Under the pieces are notes generated by a model. That model saw nothing but the letters and a program-made list of their open reading frames with translations. It did not search any database and was not told the origin of the DNA. Below, in pieces: positions 45,258-54,339 of a stretch of 64,000 bases of DNA. Each line of letters begins with the position of its first letter. The first letter of the stretch is position 1. This DNA is from Opacimonas immobilis (lineage in GTDB: Bacteria; Pseudomonadota; Gammaproteobacteria; Enterobacterales; Alteromonadaceae). Where the stretch lies: the NCBI RefSeq assembly GCF_048282545.1, contig NZ_CP182485.1, forward strand, positions 2,469,119 to 2,533,118, given 5' to 3'. The translations under genes were made by a program, and so were the position numbers.

Positions 45258-45295
45258 CCCCCTACCCACCCATAGCAATATGAGTAAGTAGGGGG
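45258..45295 (-). terminator. Hairpin repeat, copy 1
   Basis: 36 bases starting CCCCTACCCACCCATAGC and ending GTAAGTAGGGG are identical to 57054-57089. The ends pair (CCCCTAC / GTAGGGG). It follows the stop of the split gene; on the minus strand the stem is followed by ATTTTATCATTTTTTTTT, so it probably terminates that transcript. Confidence 0.7.
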
Positions 45296-45300
45296 TAGTT

Positions 45301-45880
45301 TTATTGCGAAACACATCCTGACAACTTATTATCAGTGAGTTCACATGCTGTCTCAAATGGCCATGAAAACACCTTACAAGTATTTTCTCCAAGCAAATCA
45401 CAGGTTGAGGTTTCATTAATACGTTGTTTCATTTGGAGCAAACCACCAACTGACTTACCAAGTGTATCTTTGACATCACTAGATAGCTGACGTGTACCAT
45501 CTTTAAACTGCTCAAAATACATGTCACTTACCCCTTGAATATTACTGAAAATACCTTCTGCACTAGCCTGAGATACTTGTTTAATTCTCTTACCACAAAC
45601 TTTAACTTTATCTGGGGTAAAACTATCGAAGAACCCTTTCTCCTCAGTGGGTTCAAAATCCATGTTTTCCATCAATAATTCGAGCTCATTTAAGTCTTCG
45701 CACATCTCTGCTAACTCAACCATATCAAGCATTACGGAACCAGCAATAACGACATTAGCACCTGCGGGTATAAATACTGCAGCAGACTTGAACGTACTAT
45801 CGGCAACTTTACGAGTTGACCTCTTAACTAATTTTGTCTGTTTCTTTTTAGCATAATCCCTAACTCCTCTTTTCATATTC
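45301..45880 (-). pseudogene. 3' part of a membrane/coiled-coil gene split by the transposon
   Basis: 190 codons after the transposon insertion point, ending in a Cys-containing tail (STCDLLGENTCKVFSWPF, then CELTDNKLSGC). Joined to the 5' part at 56766-56976, with one copy of the 8-base duplication, it makes a 260-codon frame without interruption. The segment AVFIPAGANVVIAGSVMLDMV may be a second hydrophobic stretch. No family is recognised. An ATG lies by chance in the target duplication (45876), so a shortened product might still be translated. Confidence 0.7.
45873..45880 (+). repeat. Target-site duplication, left copy
   Basis: TCATATTC directly abuts the inverted repeat starting GTAAGCG. 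The same eight bases follow the right inverted repeat at 56766-56773. Eight bases is the usual duplication length for IS66 elements. Confidence 0.9.
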
Positions 45881-45930
45881 GTAAGCGTACGGTCATTACA
45901 TCTTTAAACGCCTCATAAATCTGTCATCCT
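45881..45930 (+). repeat. Left terminal inverted repeat
   Basis: 50 bases identical to the reverse complement of 56716-56765. Weaker similarity continues to the tnpA start codon, showing that it derives from an IS66 copy rather than from a bare IR. Confidence 0.9.
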
Positions 45931-45980
45931 TTCATTTTTAACGTTAAGGTGATTATGTCAGATATTAAAAAGCCCTCTTT

Positions 45981-46040
45981 TCCTCAATGCCATACTAAAT
46001 AATAAAGCCACGACTAGCGAGGCTTGTGAATTAAAAGGTT
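45981..46040 (-). terminator. Terminator repeat after immunity gene, copy A
   Basis: Matches copy B at 47471-47530 over about 55 bases. On the minus strand AAGCC-TCG-CTAG-TCG-TGGCTT forms a hairpin followed by TTATT. It stands directly behind an immunity gene in both places, so it both terminates and marks the edge of the toxin cassette. Confidence 0.65.
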
Positions 46041-46257
46041 ATTTTAATAATAGACGTTTTGCTTCCTTAAGGGCTTCGATAAATATATCTAAATCGACAG
46101 GTTTATCTGAAACCTGCCCTTCAGGAGCTTCATAACAAATTTCTTTCGAAGGTTCATTCGTTACTAAGCCTACAAAGTTACCTTCTATTATTACTTCCGC
46201 GATTAAATTTTCGTAATCCAAATCACTGCTAATATTTATATCAATTTTGCTTGTCAC
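46039..46257 (-). CDS. Putative immunity protein for the orphan RHS tip
   Basis: 72 residues from a GTG at 46257 that has GGAG seven bases upstream and overlaps the toxin stop by 17 bases. The open frame extends to 46311, but the upstream part lies entirely within toxin coding sequence. The protein is acidic (SKIDINISSDLDYENLIAEV, IEGNFVGLVTNEP, IFIEALKEAKRLLL). Small acidic proteins of this pattern occur behind RHS/CDI tips that end in GRGVRFD...GFLEP (from memory). The pairing is inferred from position. Confidence 0.6.
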   Translation of the reverse strand: MTSKIDINISSDLDYENLIAEVIIEGNFVGLVTNEPSKEICYEAPEGQVSDKPVDLDIFIEALKEAKRLLLK

Positions 46258-47456
46258 GTTTAGGCTCCAAAAATCCTCTAAATTTACCATCCTTATCAAA
46301 TCGCACTCCACGACCGTCCGATGACGTTACGTCAGTACCACCAAAACGATTTCCTTCCGTAGAAGTAGAGTCAGGATCATTTACTATCCCCTCCAGAACT
46401 CCTTGCCCCTGCTGATTTTTACTATCTGAGTTTCCTGTTGCAGGAGGAAAGGCTGAACCTGCTCTGCTACCATGCTTTTGAAGTGCCCTACCAGACTTAG
46501 TCAATTCGCCACTTTTATCAGCAGGATCAGGTTCATTTCCCGATTCAGGATCAGGTGTTGCTGGCGCATCATCGGACATTTCATTGTATACAAATACACC
46601 CACGGCACCAATCAATGTACCTGCAACTGCACCAACAACTGCCCCTGCCGGACATGCTGGTCCTGTCAAAGCGCAGCCTGCTGCGGCACCAGCAGCTGTT
46701 GTAGTCTTTCCTGTAGGGTCCAAATTGTTTACTGGGTCATTCCCCACATATGCATACAGATTCATCTGATCTTCATAGCCCACAGGGTCTGTTTGCAGGA
46801 ATCGCCCAAGCTTTGGATGATAAATCCGTGCTTTGTAGTAGTATAATTGTAACTCGTTTAAATACAATTGCCCCGTGTAGGCAAACAAGGTGTTATTAAT
46901 GCCAGCAGGCACACCAAAAGCATCGTATTGATTGACCTGCGATACTTTGTTATCGCTCAGATTGCTCACCGCAATGACACTGCCTTGGTAATTGGCATGT
47001 AAGTATTGAGTGGCACTGTAACTTGCTGCTGCGCCTTGGTATTGGATGAGCGGCTCATCGATTTGGTCGGAGTGAATAAATCGCGCGGTGATGTTGTTAT
47101 TGCCATCCGTTGTGGCAATTAGCGCATCCCCTGCAAATACATAGTAACTCGTTTTGCCATTGATAACGGTCTTATATAAACGCCCATTGGGGTCGTAGGT
47201 AATACTCGCGGTGTTATTGCCATTGACAGCAATTAAACGATTTTCACTGTCGTAACTGTAGCGGTTGTTATCGGCATCACTAGTGAGGTTACCATTTTTA
47301 TCGTGGTGCAACATCGCACCTTCAATCATAATGTACTGATTGAGATTATTAACCTTATATTGGCCTTGACGCTGCTCATTACCTTGATAGTGATAGCCGG
47401 TATTACTGGTACTAATCTCTTGGACTTGCCCAATCTTGTTGTAGGCAAAGCCTTGG
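46241..47456 (-). pseudogene. Orphan RHS C-terminal cassette with nuclease-like toxin tip
   Basis: A 5'-truncated RHS gene. Bases 46741-47456 are colinear and near-identical with 48511-49226 of the complete RHS gene. The longest ATG frame starts at 47329 (362 codons). The core ends at NDPVNNLDPTGK; then come a hydrophobic Gly/Ala linker and a tip with SGRALQKHGSRAGSAFP and GRGVRFDKDGKFRGFLEP. This tip pattern resembles BECR-fold RNase toxins of RHS/CDI systems (tentative). No upstream signal or promoter is visible, so the cassette is probably silent until recombined onto the full gene. Confidence 0.7.
46741..47456 (-). repeat. Duplicated RHS core segment, copy 1
   Basis: Aligns base for base with 48511-49226 at a constant offset of 1770, with only scattered substitutions. 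It ends abruptly at 47456 within the RHS core. The high identity over 716 bases provides a recombination substrate for tip exchange. Confidence 0.9.
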
Positions 47457-47470
47457 TCCTTATGAATTTT

Positions 47471-47530
47471 CCTTCAATGCCATACTATATAATAAAGACC
47501 CGACTAGCGAGGCTTTGGATTCAAAAGTTA
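47471..47530 (-). terminator. Terminator repeat after immunity gene, copy B
   Basis: Second copy of the repeat at 45981-46040. The minus-strand hairpin AAGCCTCG-CTAG-TCGGGTCTT is followed by TATTAT. It separates the immunity gene of the full RHS gene from the orphan cassette. Confidence 0.65.
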
Positions 47531-47532
47531 AA

Positions 47533-47982
47533 CTATTTAACTAAAAGCTCATGACTATCTGTGAAAGTTACAAACCATTCATAGTCCTGATATGGAGAGT
47601 AGCTATCTGGCGTCACCGACCATACTTCCTCTGAGCTATCTTCATCTGGTAGGATATAGATTGTCAAATCATTAAGTTCAAACGAAAGTTGGCCTTCTTC
47701 AATTACATTAATACTTGCTATTGTGCTTCCAATCAAGCTGTATATTAACGATAAAGATTTACCTCTTTGCTCAAAAAAATCCTCCTCTGTTAATAAATTA
47801 CTAGATGACACCCTTCCACTAGTTGTTAACCAAATTTCAGTTCTAGGGATAGTTTCACTTATAAAGCACATGTTCAATTCTATGCTTGAAATCACAATTC
47901 TATCAAGTTGCGCCCCTAGAAGTAGCGCAGTCAATTTTTTGTTTGCTGATTCGATATCCGTTTGCACCATGTTATTTATCAA
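47533..47982 (-). CDS. Putative immunity protein of the complete RHS toxin
   Basis: 149 residues, acidic and cytosolic, no family recognised (MVQTDIESANKKLTALLLGA ... YQDYEWFVTFTDSHELLVK). It directly follows the RHS toxin gene with an 11-base overlap; an ATG 12 bases later is another possible start. Size, acidity, overlap and place are those of immunity genes in RHS systems. The function is inferred from context only. Confidence 0.6.
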   Translation of the reverse strand: MINNMVQTDIESANKKLTALLLGAQLDRIVISSIELNMCFISETIPRTEIWLTTSGRVSSSNLLTEEDFFEQRGKSLSLIYSLIGSTIASINVIEEGQLSFELNDLTIYILPDEDSSEEVWSVTPDSYSPYQDYEWFVTFTDSHELLVK

Positions 47983-50548
47983 CCTCCAAATGACTTTTAG
48001 CTCTTTGTTCCGCTTTTTTCATGTTACCAAAATTTTTGCCATTTGCAGGATTTACTGGCTGAGAAGAACCTTGCCTAGACGTTACTACTCTTGGTGGATG
48101 ATTTGGACCACCATCCATGACTCTAACATCCATCTTCATATCAGGTACATTATGAATAGTTCCGGCTTCTGTTCCCGCTTTGTTCGTTACTGCTGTTCCA
48201 GACATTCCAGCGCCTTCTAATGACTCTCTTACCGCTGAAGTAGAATTGCGCACTACAGCACCATCAGCTGAAGCTATAAAATCAGCCCCTTGACGATAGC
48301 CACTGATCGCCGTACTAGCACCGCCCGGAACAAATGGAATTGCTAAAGCAGCTCCATCTGCAATTACTCCAATCGCATCAATGCCAGCAGCAGACCAGTT
48401 TCCTGCAGCTAAATTTTTTCCTAAAGAAACTAACCCTACGCTGAGGCTAGACGCATCCCAGATCGACTCAGCAACTTTACCCGTGGGGTCAACCATATTA
48501 ATAGGATCATTCCCCACATATGCATACAGATTCATCTGATCTTCATAACCAATAGGGTCAGTTTGCAGGAATCGCCCAAGCTTTGGATGATAAATCCGTG
48601 CTTTGTAGTAGTATAATTGTAACTCGTTTAAATACAATTGCCCCGTGTAGGCAAACAAGGTGTTGTTAATGCCAGCAGGCACACCAAAAGCATCGTATTG
48701 ATTGACCTGCGATACTTTGTTATTGCTCAGATTGCTCACCGCAATGACACTGCCTTGGTAATTGGCATGTAAGTATTGAGTGGCACTGTAACTTGCTAAT
48801 GAGCCTTGGTATTGGATGAGCGGCTCATCGATTTGGTTGGAGTGAATAAATCGCGCGGTGATGTTGTTATTGCCATCCGTTGTGGCAATTAGCGCATCCC
48901 CTGCAAATACATAGTAACTCGTTTTGCCATTGATAACGGTCTTATATAAACGCCCATTGGGGTCGTAGGTAATACTTGCGGTGTCATTGCCATTGACAGC
49001 AATTAAACGATTTTCACTATCGTAACTGTAGCGGTTGTTATCGGCATCACTAGTGAGGTTACCATTTTTATCGTGGTGCAACATCGCACCTTCAATCATA
49101 ATGTACTGATTGAGATTATTAACCTTATATTGGCCTTGACGCTGCTCATTACCTTGATAGTGATAGCCGATATTACTGGTACTAATCTCTTGGACTTGCC
49201 CAATCTTGTTGTAGGCAAAGCCTTGGGTTAGGTTATATTGGCTTTGCCCAAAGGCTTGTTGGTGTTGTGTAAATTGCCCAATATCATTAAACGCATAATG
49301 CGTGTGGTTTCCATTAGCACGCCATAGTTGTTTTCGACGACCTTGCGCTGAATAATCAATGCGCAGCAGTATTTGGTTATTGGCATGCACAATGCTTTTT
49401 AAGCGATTGTGTCCGTCCACAGTAAAGGCAAAACGCTGGCCATCAGGATGGGTAATACTGCTGAGATTACTGTTCTTATCATATTCCATCGACACCGTGC
49501 GCACTCGCGTAGTGCCATAATAGCCTTCTGCCGTGGTAGTACTTTTCAGGTTTCCTCGTGCATCATAGGCATGCGTTAAAGTGATTTTATCATTGTAGTT
49601 GCCTTTACTTGCTGAGAGTTGCAAACCTTGAGCATCATAGCGATAGCGCACTGAATCTTGACTATCAGGTGCTATTTTAGCAACGAGTTGATTGAGATTA
49701 TCGTAACGATACTCAAATTCATCACCACTGCGTTTACGCTCATGACGTAAATTTCCACGTGCATCGTATGTAAAGGTGGCATATTCATTATCCGAGCGAT
49801 ATTGATTGTAATGACTTGGTCCGTAGTAAGGATAATCAATGCGCGAGATATTTAAATACCTATCATAGGTATAGCGGGTTTCGTTGCCTTTGGCATCTTT
49901 TACCGAAGCAAGTAATCCTGGTCGTGATGGTACATAAATATTTTCGCGATACGCTTGGGAAAGGGGCGTATCCCACGCGCGATATTCAACCAATACCTGA
50001 TTATATTTATCATATTCAAAGCGCGTAATCCTATCGTACCCGTAATCTGGATGATAGCCGGCCTTACAAGCATCAATGGTTACGTTATCAAACTGACTGG
50101 GGATAATACGCCGCGCTTCACACACAACGCGGTCAAAATTATCATAGCTCGTTTGAACAAATTGCCGTGTCGTGTTGCTCGCATCCCGAATGGCTTTGCC
50201 CACTAAGCGTCCTTTGCTATCGTAATAATGCATGACACTGGAATGACGGGTAAAGTGTGACCAATTAGCAGGGGCAATGGATTCTGATTGCCATCTTGCA
50301 AGTACACCTTGCTCAATTAACGACACTAAGCCGATTGCATTGTAAGTGATTCTTGTTGCAGCATAGGTCAATGGCCCGCGACCATCAGGGTCTGGCGATA
50401 TTGTACCGGTGACTCGTCCGGCAATGTCATAACGCGTTGCAGTGGTAAATTCACTGGCAACTTGCGAGGCATTTACCGTGCTTATCATATTGAATAAAAA
50501 TACAATGACTAAGCTTTGAAGAATGAAGGTTTTATGTAAATTAATCAT
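47972..50548 (-). CDS. Secreted RHS/YD-repeat protein with C-terminal toxin tip
   Basis: 858 residues. A signal peptide (about 1-27) is followed by many YD repeats (FEYDKYNQVLVEYRAWD, TRYTYDRYLNISRIDY, FEYRYDNLNQLVAKI). The RHS core terminus is YYYKARIYHPKLGRFLQTDP, YEDQMNLYAYVGNDP and DPTGK at about 687-691. The 167-residue tip has a hydrophobic pretoxin-like linker, then HNVPDMKMDVRVMDGG, PRVVTSRQGSSQPVNP, and KNFGNMKKAEQRAKSHLE. The toxin class is not recognised. GAGGG precedes the ATG, two bases after the upstream gene, which also carries YD repeats. Likely a contact-dependent or secreted antibacterial toxin. Confidence 0.8.
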   Translation of the reverse strand: MINLHKTFILQSLVIVFLFNMISTVNASQVASEFTTATRYDIAGRVTGTISPDPDGRGPLTYAATRITYNAIGLVSLIEQGVLARWQSESIAPANWSHFTRHSSVMHYYDSKGRLVGKAIRDASNTTRQFVQTSYDNFDRVVCEARRIIPSQFDNVTIDACKAGYHPDYGYDRITRFEYDKYNQVLVEYRAWDTPLSQAYRENIYVPSRPGLLASVKDAKGNETRYTYDRYLNISRIDYPYYGPSHYNQYRSDNEYATFTYDARGNLRHERKRSGDEFEYRYDNLNQLVAKIAPDSQDSVRYRYDAQGLQLSASKGNYNDKITLTHAYDARGNLKSTTTAEGYYGTTRVRTVSMEYDKNSNLSSITHPDGQRFAFTVDGHNRLKSIVHANNQILLRIDYSAQGRRKQLWRANGNHTHYAFNDIGQFTQHQQAFGQSQYNLTQGFAYNKIGQVQEISTSNIGYHYQGNEQRQGQYKVNNLNQYIMIEGAMLHHDKNGNLTSDADNNRYSYDSENRLIAVNGNDTASITYDPNGRLYKTVINGKTSYYVFAGDALIATTDGNNNITARFIHSNQIDEPLIQYQGSLASYSATQYLHANYQGSVIAVSNLSNNKVSQVNQYDAFGVPAGINNTLFAYTGQLYLNELQLYYYKARIYHPKLGRFLQTDPIGYEDQMNLYAYVGNDPINMVDPTGKVAESIWDASSLSVGLVSLGKNLAAGNWSAAGIDAIGVIADGAALAIPFVPGGASTAISGYRQGADFIASADGAVVRNSTSAVRESLEGAGMSGTAVTNKAGTEAGTIHNVPDMKMDVRVMDGGPNHPPRVVTSRQGSSQPVNPANGKNFGNMKKAEQRAKSHLEVDK
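48511..49226 (-). repeat. Duplicated RHS core segment, copy 2
   Basis: The intact-gene copy of the 716-base segment at 46741-47456; it encodes the last part of the RHS core, up to the NDP-x-N-x-x-DPTGK border. Confidence 0.9.
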
Positions 50549-50550
50549 GA

Positions 50551-52638
50551 TTAAAACCCTCGTTTTGTATTACAGGCACTCACTGATATGCCTGATTTGG
50601 GTTGGGATTCACCAATAACGCGTCCGTATTTATCATGCTCATAACACGTCACAAAACTGCTGCGCTCTCTATGAGAAGAATAGGTGCTTGCAATTAACCA
50701 TAAATTATTAGCACCACTTCCTGTACCGTAGTGATAATCGATGGTGATTTGGTCATTGCCTTGACAGCGCTCACTTACCATGGCGGAGTTTTCACAACTG
50801 ATTGCTCGCGTTAACATGGATATGGGTGTTGTCGCTTTGACAATACTACCAGCAGCATTTTTATATCGCGCAGATAACAAGGTATATTTATAGACTGACA
50901 TCGGATTGATATTGCTGGCATTTTGGGGATGAGTAATGCTTATGAGTTGTCCCGTTTGGTGGCTGTACTTTGTATACGTCCACACCGGTGCAGGCTCGTC
51001 CCTATCATAGCCGAGAAAAGTGCTGTATGGACTGCTCGTTGCACTGGGTTTATTGCAATTAACGCTATTACACATATAGGTGTTAAATTGCGCTTGCGTC
51101 ACTGCACCATTGACAGTGGATTGATAGAGGCGCCCTTTATTATCGTATTCAAATAAGGAATAATGGTCGGTTAACTTATCTTCTATTTCTGTCACACGAT
51201 TAGTCGCATCTTTGGTCAAATGAATAATCTTATCCCACGTTTCAATGTAATACGGTACCGTGATGACCTTACCCCAGTGACTTTTTGGTGAATGTGATTG
51301 AGCTGTTAATACATTGGAAAAATAAATTCGTTCTACGCCACGGTCAACATTGGTAGTTGTTGCAATGGTTTCTCCACTATAAGCATCTTTGGAGGCTTTA
51401 TTGGGACCGACCCAATATTCTGTAGTTCTGCCATCTTTGGTTGCTGCGCCTAATACTCCAAGAATATAATCTTTGACATAAGGGGGTTGCATTGAGCCAG
51501 GAGGAAATGTTTGCAGTATTGGGAATAAACTGTATCCATAAGTAATAGATTGTCCGTTAGGCAATGTTATTTTGCTGATCACAGAGCCACTTTTATACGA
51601 ATAAAGTGGATGCGTCGCTTGAGAAGTGTGAAACACTGTCTTCAATCCTCCCATGTCGGTGACGGTGAAGGTATCTTGACCCACATACATTGCCCGCGGC
51701 ATGCCATCCGGCCAATCAAATGTTGCTGTCGGCCAATCATGACTTAATTGACAAGTGTTATTTTGAATAGGGCATACCTCTAAAGCATTGTTTAGTGCAA
51801 CAATTTTACTAGGAAACGCACTTGACCATGAGCCGGATTCGGAAGGTATCTGCGCCATGTGTGGATTATCACGCTTATCCGCTGCAATAGGACGATGGTG
51901 CACGTCATAAATGTATTTGAGCTGTAAACCATTATTGGTATTAACACTCATGATGGGGCTAAAAATACTATTGTGGCGCTTGTGAATATCAATTGTAAAT
52001 CCGTCTGGCTTGACGATTTTTACCATCACCGCATAGGTTTTGAGGTGTTCTTGTGCATTGGGTTTGAAATAACCTTTGAAATATACTTTTGTTCCATCGG
52101 CTTTGGTTAACAGATATTGCCCGTTACTTTGATAAACCAGTGTGACTTGGTCATCGCGAATATTGGTAAAGGTATTTGTAGATGCATCTAAATCAAAATC
52201 GTAGCTGCCTTCATGGTCAAACACGTGTGTTGTGTAGTAAATATAAGTGGTATCACCATAGGCACCACCATCGGGGGCACCACTGACAGTTCTTTCACTG
52301 AATTTTTGCGTGATGATGCCCCCACGAAATTTATCTTTATAACCTGGCGCTTGTGATTGATGATAATTGACTAAATCATTGTTAATCACCGAAATACTAT
52401 GAGCTAGCCCATGCTGTCCTTGCCCAATAGACACCGTTTGTATTGAGTGAGATATCGCCCCTGAGGCCACATTAATCAAATGCTCATCGGTAACAGAATA
52501 GTGTGGCAAACCCAAAGCGGGACCTTCATAGGCACCACTGTCACCCATACCTGTACTTTCAGTCGTAGCTAATGCACTGCTTGGAACACTAATAAAGAAT
52601 ATGAGTAGTCCATAAAATATTAGCGATGGTTTATTCAT
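50551..52638 (-). CDS. Secreted YD-repeat-type protein, N-terminal shell-like component
   Basis: 695 residues with its own signal peptide (about 1-24, ending SALAT). The N-terminal half is beta-rich (EGPALGLPHYSVTDEHLINV, VASGAISHSIQTVSIGQGQH). YD-like repeats dominate the second half (YSLFEYDNKGRLYQSTVNGA, CYEHDKYGRVIGESQPKSG). In most RHS toxins this would be the upstream part of one polypeptide; here it ends at a true stop, and a new start with a new signal peptide follows two bases later. It presumably assembles with the 858-residue protein after export (inference). Confidence 0.7.
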   Translation of the reverse strand: MNKPSLIFYGLLIFFISVPSSALATTESTGMGDSGAYEGPALGLPHYSVTDEHLINVASGAISHSIQTVSIGQGQHGLAHSISVINNDLVNYHQSQAPGYKDKFRGGIITQKFSERTVSGAPDGGAYGDTTYIYYTTHVFDHEGSYDFDLDASTNTFTNIRDDQVTLVYQSNGQYLLTKADGTKVYFKGYFKPNAQEHLKTYAVMVKIVKPDGFTIDIHKRHNSIFSPIMSVNTNNGLQLKYIYDVHHRPIAADKRDNPHMAQIPSESGSWSSAFPSKIVALNNALEVCPIQNNTCQLSHDWPTATFDWPDGMPRAMYVGQDTFTVTDMGGLKTVFHTSQATHPLYSYKSGSVISKITLPNGQSITYGYSLFPILQTFPPGSMQPPYVKDYILGVLGAATKDGRTTEYWVGPNKASKDAYSGETIATTTNVDRGVERIYFSNVLTAQSHSPKSHWGKVITVPYYIETWDKIIHLTKDATNRVTEIEDKLTDHYSLFEYDNKGRLYQSTVNGAVTQAQFNTYMCNSVNCNKPSATSSPYSTFLGYDRDEPAPVWTYTKYSHQTGQLISITHPQNASNINPMSVYKYTLLSARYKNAAGSIVKATTPISMLTRAISCENSAMVSERCQGNDQITIDYHYGTGSGANNLWLIASTYSSHRERSSFVTCYEHDKYGRVIGESQPKSGISVSACNTKRGF

Positions 52639-53320
52639 GACACTCTCCTATGCGCATTTGCTCACGATTACCTGCCTTATCATAGGTATATTGTCTATCA
52701 CCATTGACGGCATCTTCGGCGCAGACTAAGCGATTGAGAGAGTCATAATGAAAAGTAGAAGTCGTACTGGCGGATGTATTAGCAAATTGCACATTATCAA
52801 TAGCAATATCGCCGCGATATCCACCTGCAGCGATAGCCACAAAACGAATGGATTTTCTTCCCGGATAAAACGCAAGACTCACTTGCTGACGTGTCCATGG
52901 AGTGGAGGAATTTTTATGCTGCTGATGCGAAGCTTGCCAGACGCGATGCCAAGCATTCTCAAAATACACCTCAAGCCCAAGGGTACCAGTCTGATCACCA
53001 TGCATGTGATAATCAAAGATAATCGTGTTACTGCTGACATTGCTTTTTTGCAGCATGGCGGTATTGCCTTTATGATATGCACCACCGAAGGAAGTCTCTA
53101 AAAACACATAATAAGGACTGCCATTTGCCCCTGAAGCAGGCCCAGTTCCAGAAGAAGGCGTTGCCCCTTGACGACGAAAAAAAACTTTAGAGCCGGTATT
53201 AATAAAACCATCCCAACCGGATTCAAAACCATGGACTGATGCAACACTGGCTGTCGTAGTGAATCCAGACAGTAACATAAGCAGTCCACTACATACAAAA
53301 GACTTAACCTTCATTATCAT
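52631..53320 (-). CDS. Secreted MAM-like domain protein with C-terminal YD repeats
   Basis: 229 residues. A signal peptide is followed by a region from about residue 30 to 185 with the pattern of a MAM/concanavalin-like adhesion domain. It shows HGFESGWDGFINTG and FRRQGATPSSGTGPASGANG, then YYVFLETS, LGLEVYFENAWHRVW and IDNVQFAN. Two YD repeats end it (STFHYDSLNRLVCAEDAV, RQYTYDKAGNREQM). The MAM type is rare in bacteria and suggests target binding. It overlaps the genes on both sides (8 and 17 bases). Confidence 0.65.
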   Translation of the reverse strand: MIMKVKSFVCSGLLMLLSGFTTTASVASVHGFESGWDGFINTGSKVFFRRQGATPSSGTGPASGANGSPYYVFLETSFGGAYHKGNTAMLQKSNVSSNTIIFDYHMHGDQTGTLGLEVYFENAWHRVWQASHQQHKNSSTPWTRQQVSLAFYPGRKSIRFVAIAAGGYRGDIAIDNVQFANTSASTTSTFHYDSLNRLVCAEDAVNGDRQYTYDKAGNREQMRIGECHE

Positions 53321-53654
53321 CCCCTTCTAATGTCACAGCTTGATAGGGATCACATAATTGTTTTGCAACGTCATTAAGATCATTCGAAGAATGACTCACG
53401 CAATGATTGACTTCAACCACATCAACTCCGTTAGGTAATTGCTGATAATGACGAAGCACACACATGTCATACATTTGCGATTCTTCAGAAAACTCAAACG
53501 CAATATGCGCTTCAACCTGATTGTGGCATTTTACAAGGTACGATTGGTTTTCTTGCTCTATTAATGTGAAGTCAGCCGCTTGGCTTGATGCTGATACGAT
53601 AGTTATTGCACCGAAGAGTAAAAAAATTGAAGGTTTTGGTGATAATGAAGGCAT
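53304..53654 (-). CDS. Small secreted protein, first gene of the RHS operon
   Basis: 116 residues with a signal peptide (about 1-27, ending SSQAA) and a mature domain with four Cys (VKCHNQVEAH, YDMCVLRHYQ, VNHCVSHSS, KQLCDPYQ), probably two disulfides. No family recognised. It overlaps the MAM-like gene by 17 bases and must be made with it. A role as chaperone, pilot or accessory for the RHS proteins is possible but not shown. Confidence 0.6.
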   Translation of the reverse strand: MPSLSPKPSIFLLFGAITIVSASSQAADFTLIEQENQSYLVKCHNQVEAHIAFEFSEESQMYDMCVLRHYQQLPNGVDVVEVNHCVSHSSNDLNDVAKQLCDPYQAVTLEGDDNEG

Positions 53655-54339
53655 GAGGCGGCTCCTGTTTCGTGCATCTTATTTCGTGGGACCTGTTTTT
53701 ATGAATTAAGCGGAATAGACAAAATATTGACAATTAGACATAAGTATGAGGATAATAGGTGGTTAAATTATTTGTAATTAATTATTTATGGTAAATATCC
53801 ATTTTGAAAAGTTAACGTGTTATTAGCTAACAGTATTTATTTTAGAGCTGTATATTTCAAACTAAATTGCAATGACTTCTATTTGTTATTTTTTATTACT
53901 ACCAGCTAAAAGCTTTTCATCACCTAAATACTGCAAAGCCTTTATGTTTGATTTTTATTAGTCGTAAATTCATATAAATAAGTGCACCACTCTTTGATGA
54001 AGCATAGCTAGTAACCTCTTTCCGTAGTTTTGAGCAATTAACCCCAAAATAGTTTCCTACCAAGTTTTGCATAAAACGGCGCTTTATTAAGTATTAGCAA
54101 AAAACAAATATCCAACTATATTTTGCAAATTGCTAGGTTTGAAAAAGTGAGAATCTTGATTAACTCGTTACGCTTATTCTCACCTTTTTGCTATGATCTA
54201 TGTGAAAACTAATAAATCGCCTTTACGTATTGATATTTAGGGTTTGTCTCACGTTTCATAGCAACCAAAAGTGTGAGGGTGTATGATAAATAATCACCCT
54301 GAAAGTTATCTTTAAATATCTTCTAGTGGACACTTATTT
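53655..54339. other. Gene-free AT-rich segment between the RHS operon and IS66
   Basis: 685 bases without a supported gene. It must hold the promoter of the RHS operon (minus strand), which I could not pin down. A terminator-like inverted repeat lies at 54142-54188 (AAAAAGTGAGAAT / ATTCTCACCTTTTT), and a smaller one at 54276-54300 (AGGGTG / CACCCT). The expected second inverted repeat of the IS66 is not found here. Confidence 0.6.

Noticed and set aside
45102..45416. 104-codon ORF across the attachment repeat and the start of the split gene
   Set aside because: It runs through the direct repeat, a hairpin and the other frame of the split gene; its sequence has no protein-like features.
47972..52638. 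A frameshift joining the 695- and 858-residue RHS proteins into one gene
   Set aside because: The upstream frame ends in a proper stop, and the next ATG two bases later has a GAGGG site and its own signal peptide.
54142..54188. Inverted repeat considered as the missing right end of IS66
   Set aside because: Its sequence (GTGAGAAT / ATTCTCAC) is unlike GTAAGCGTACGG and it looks like a terminator with flanking A and T runs.
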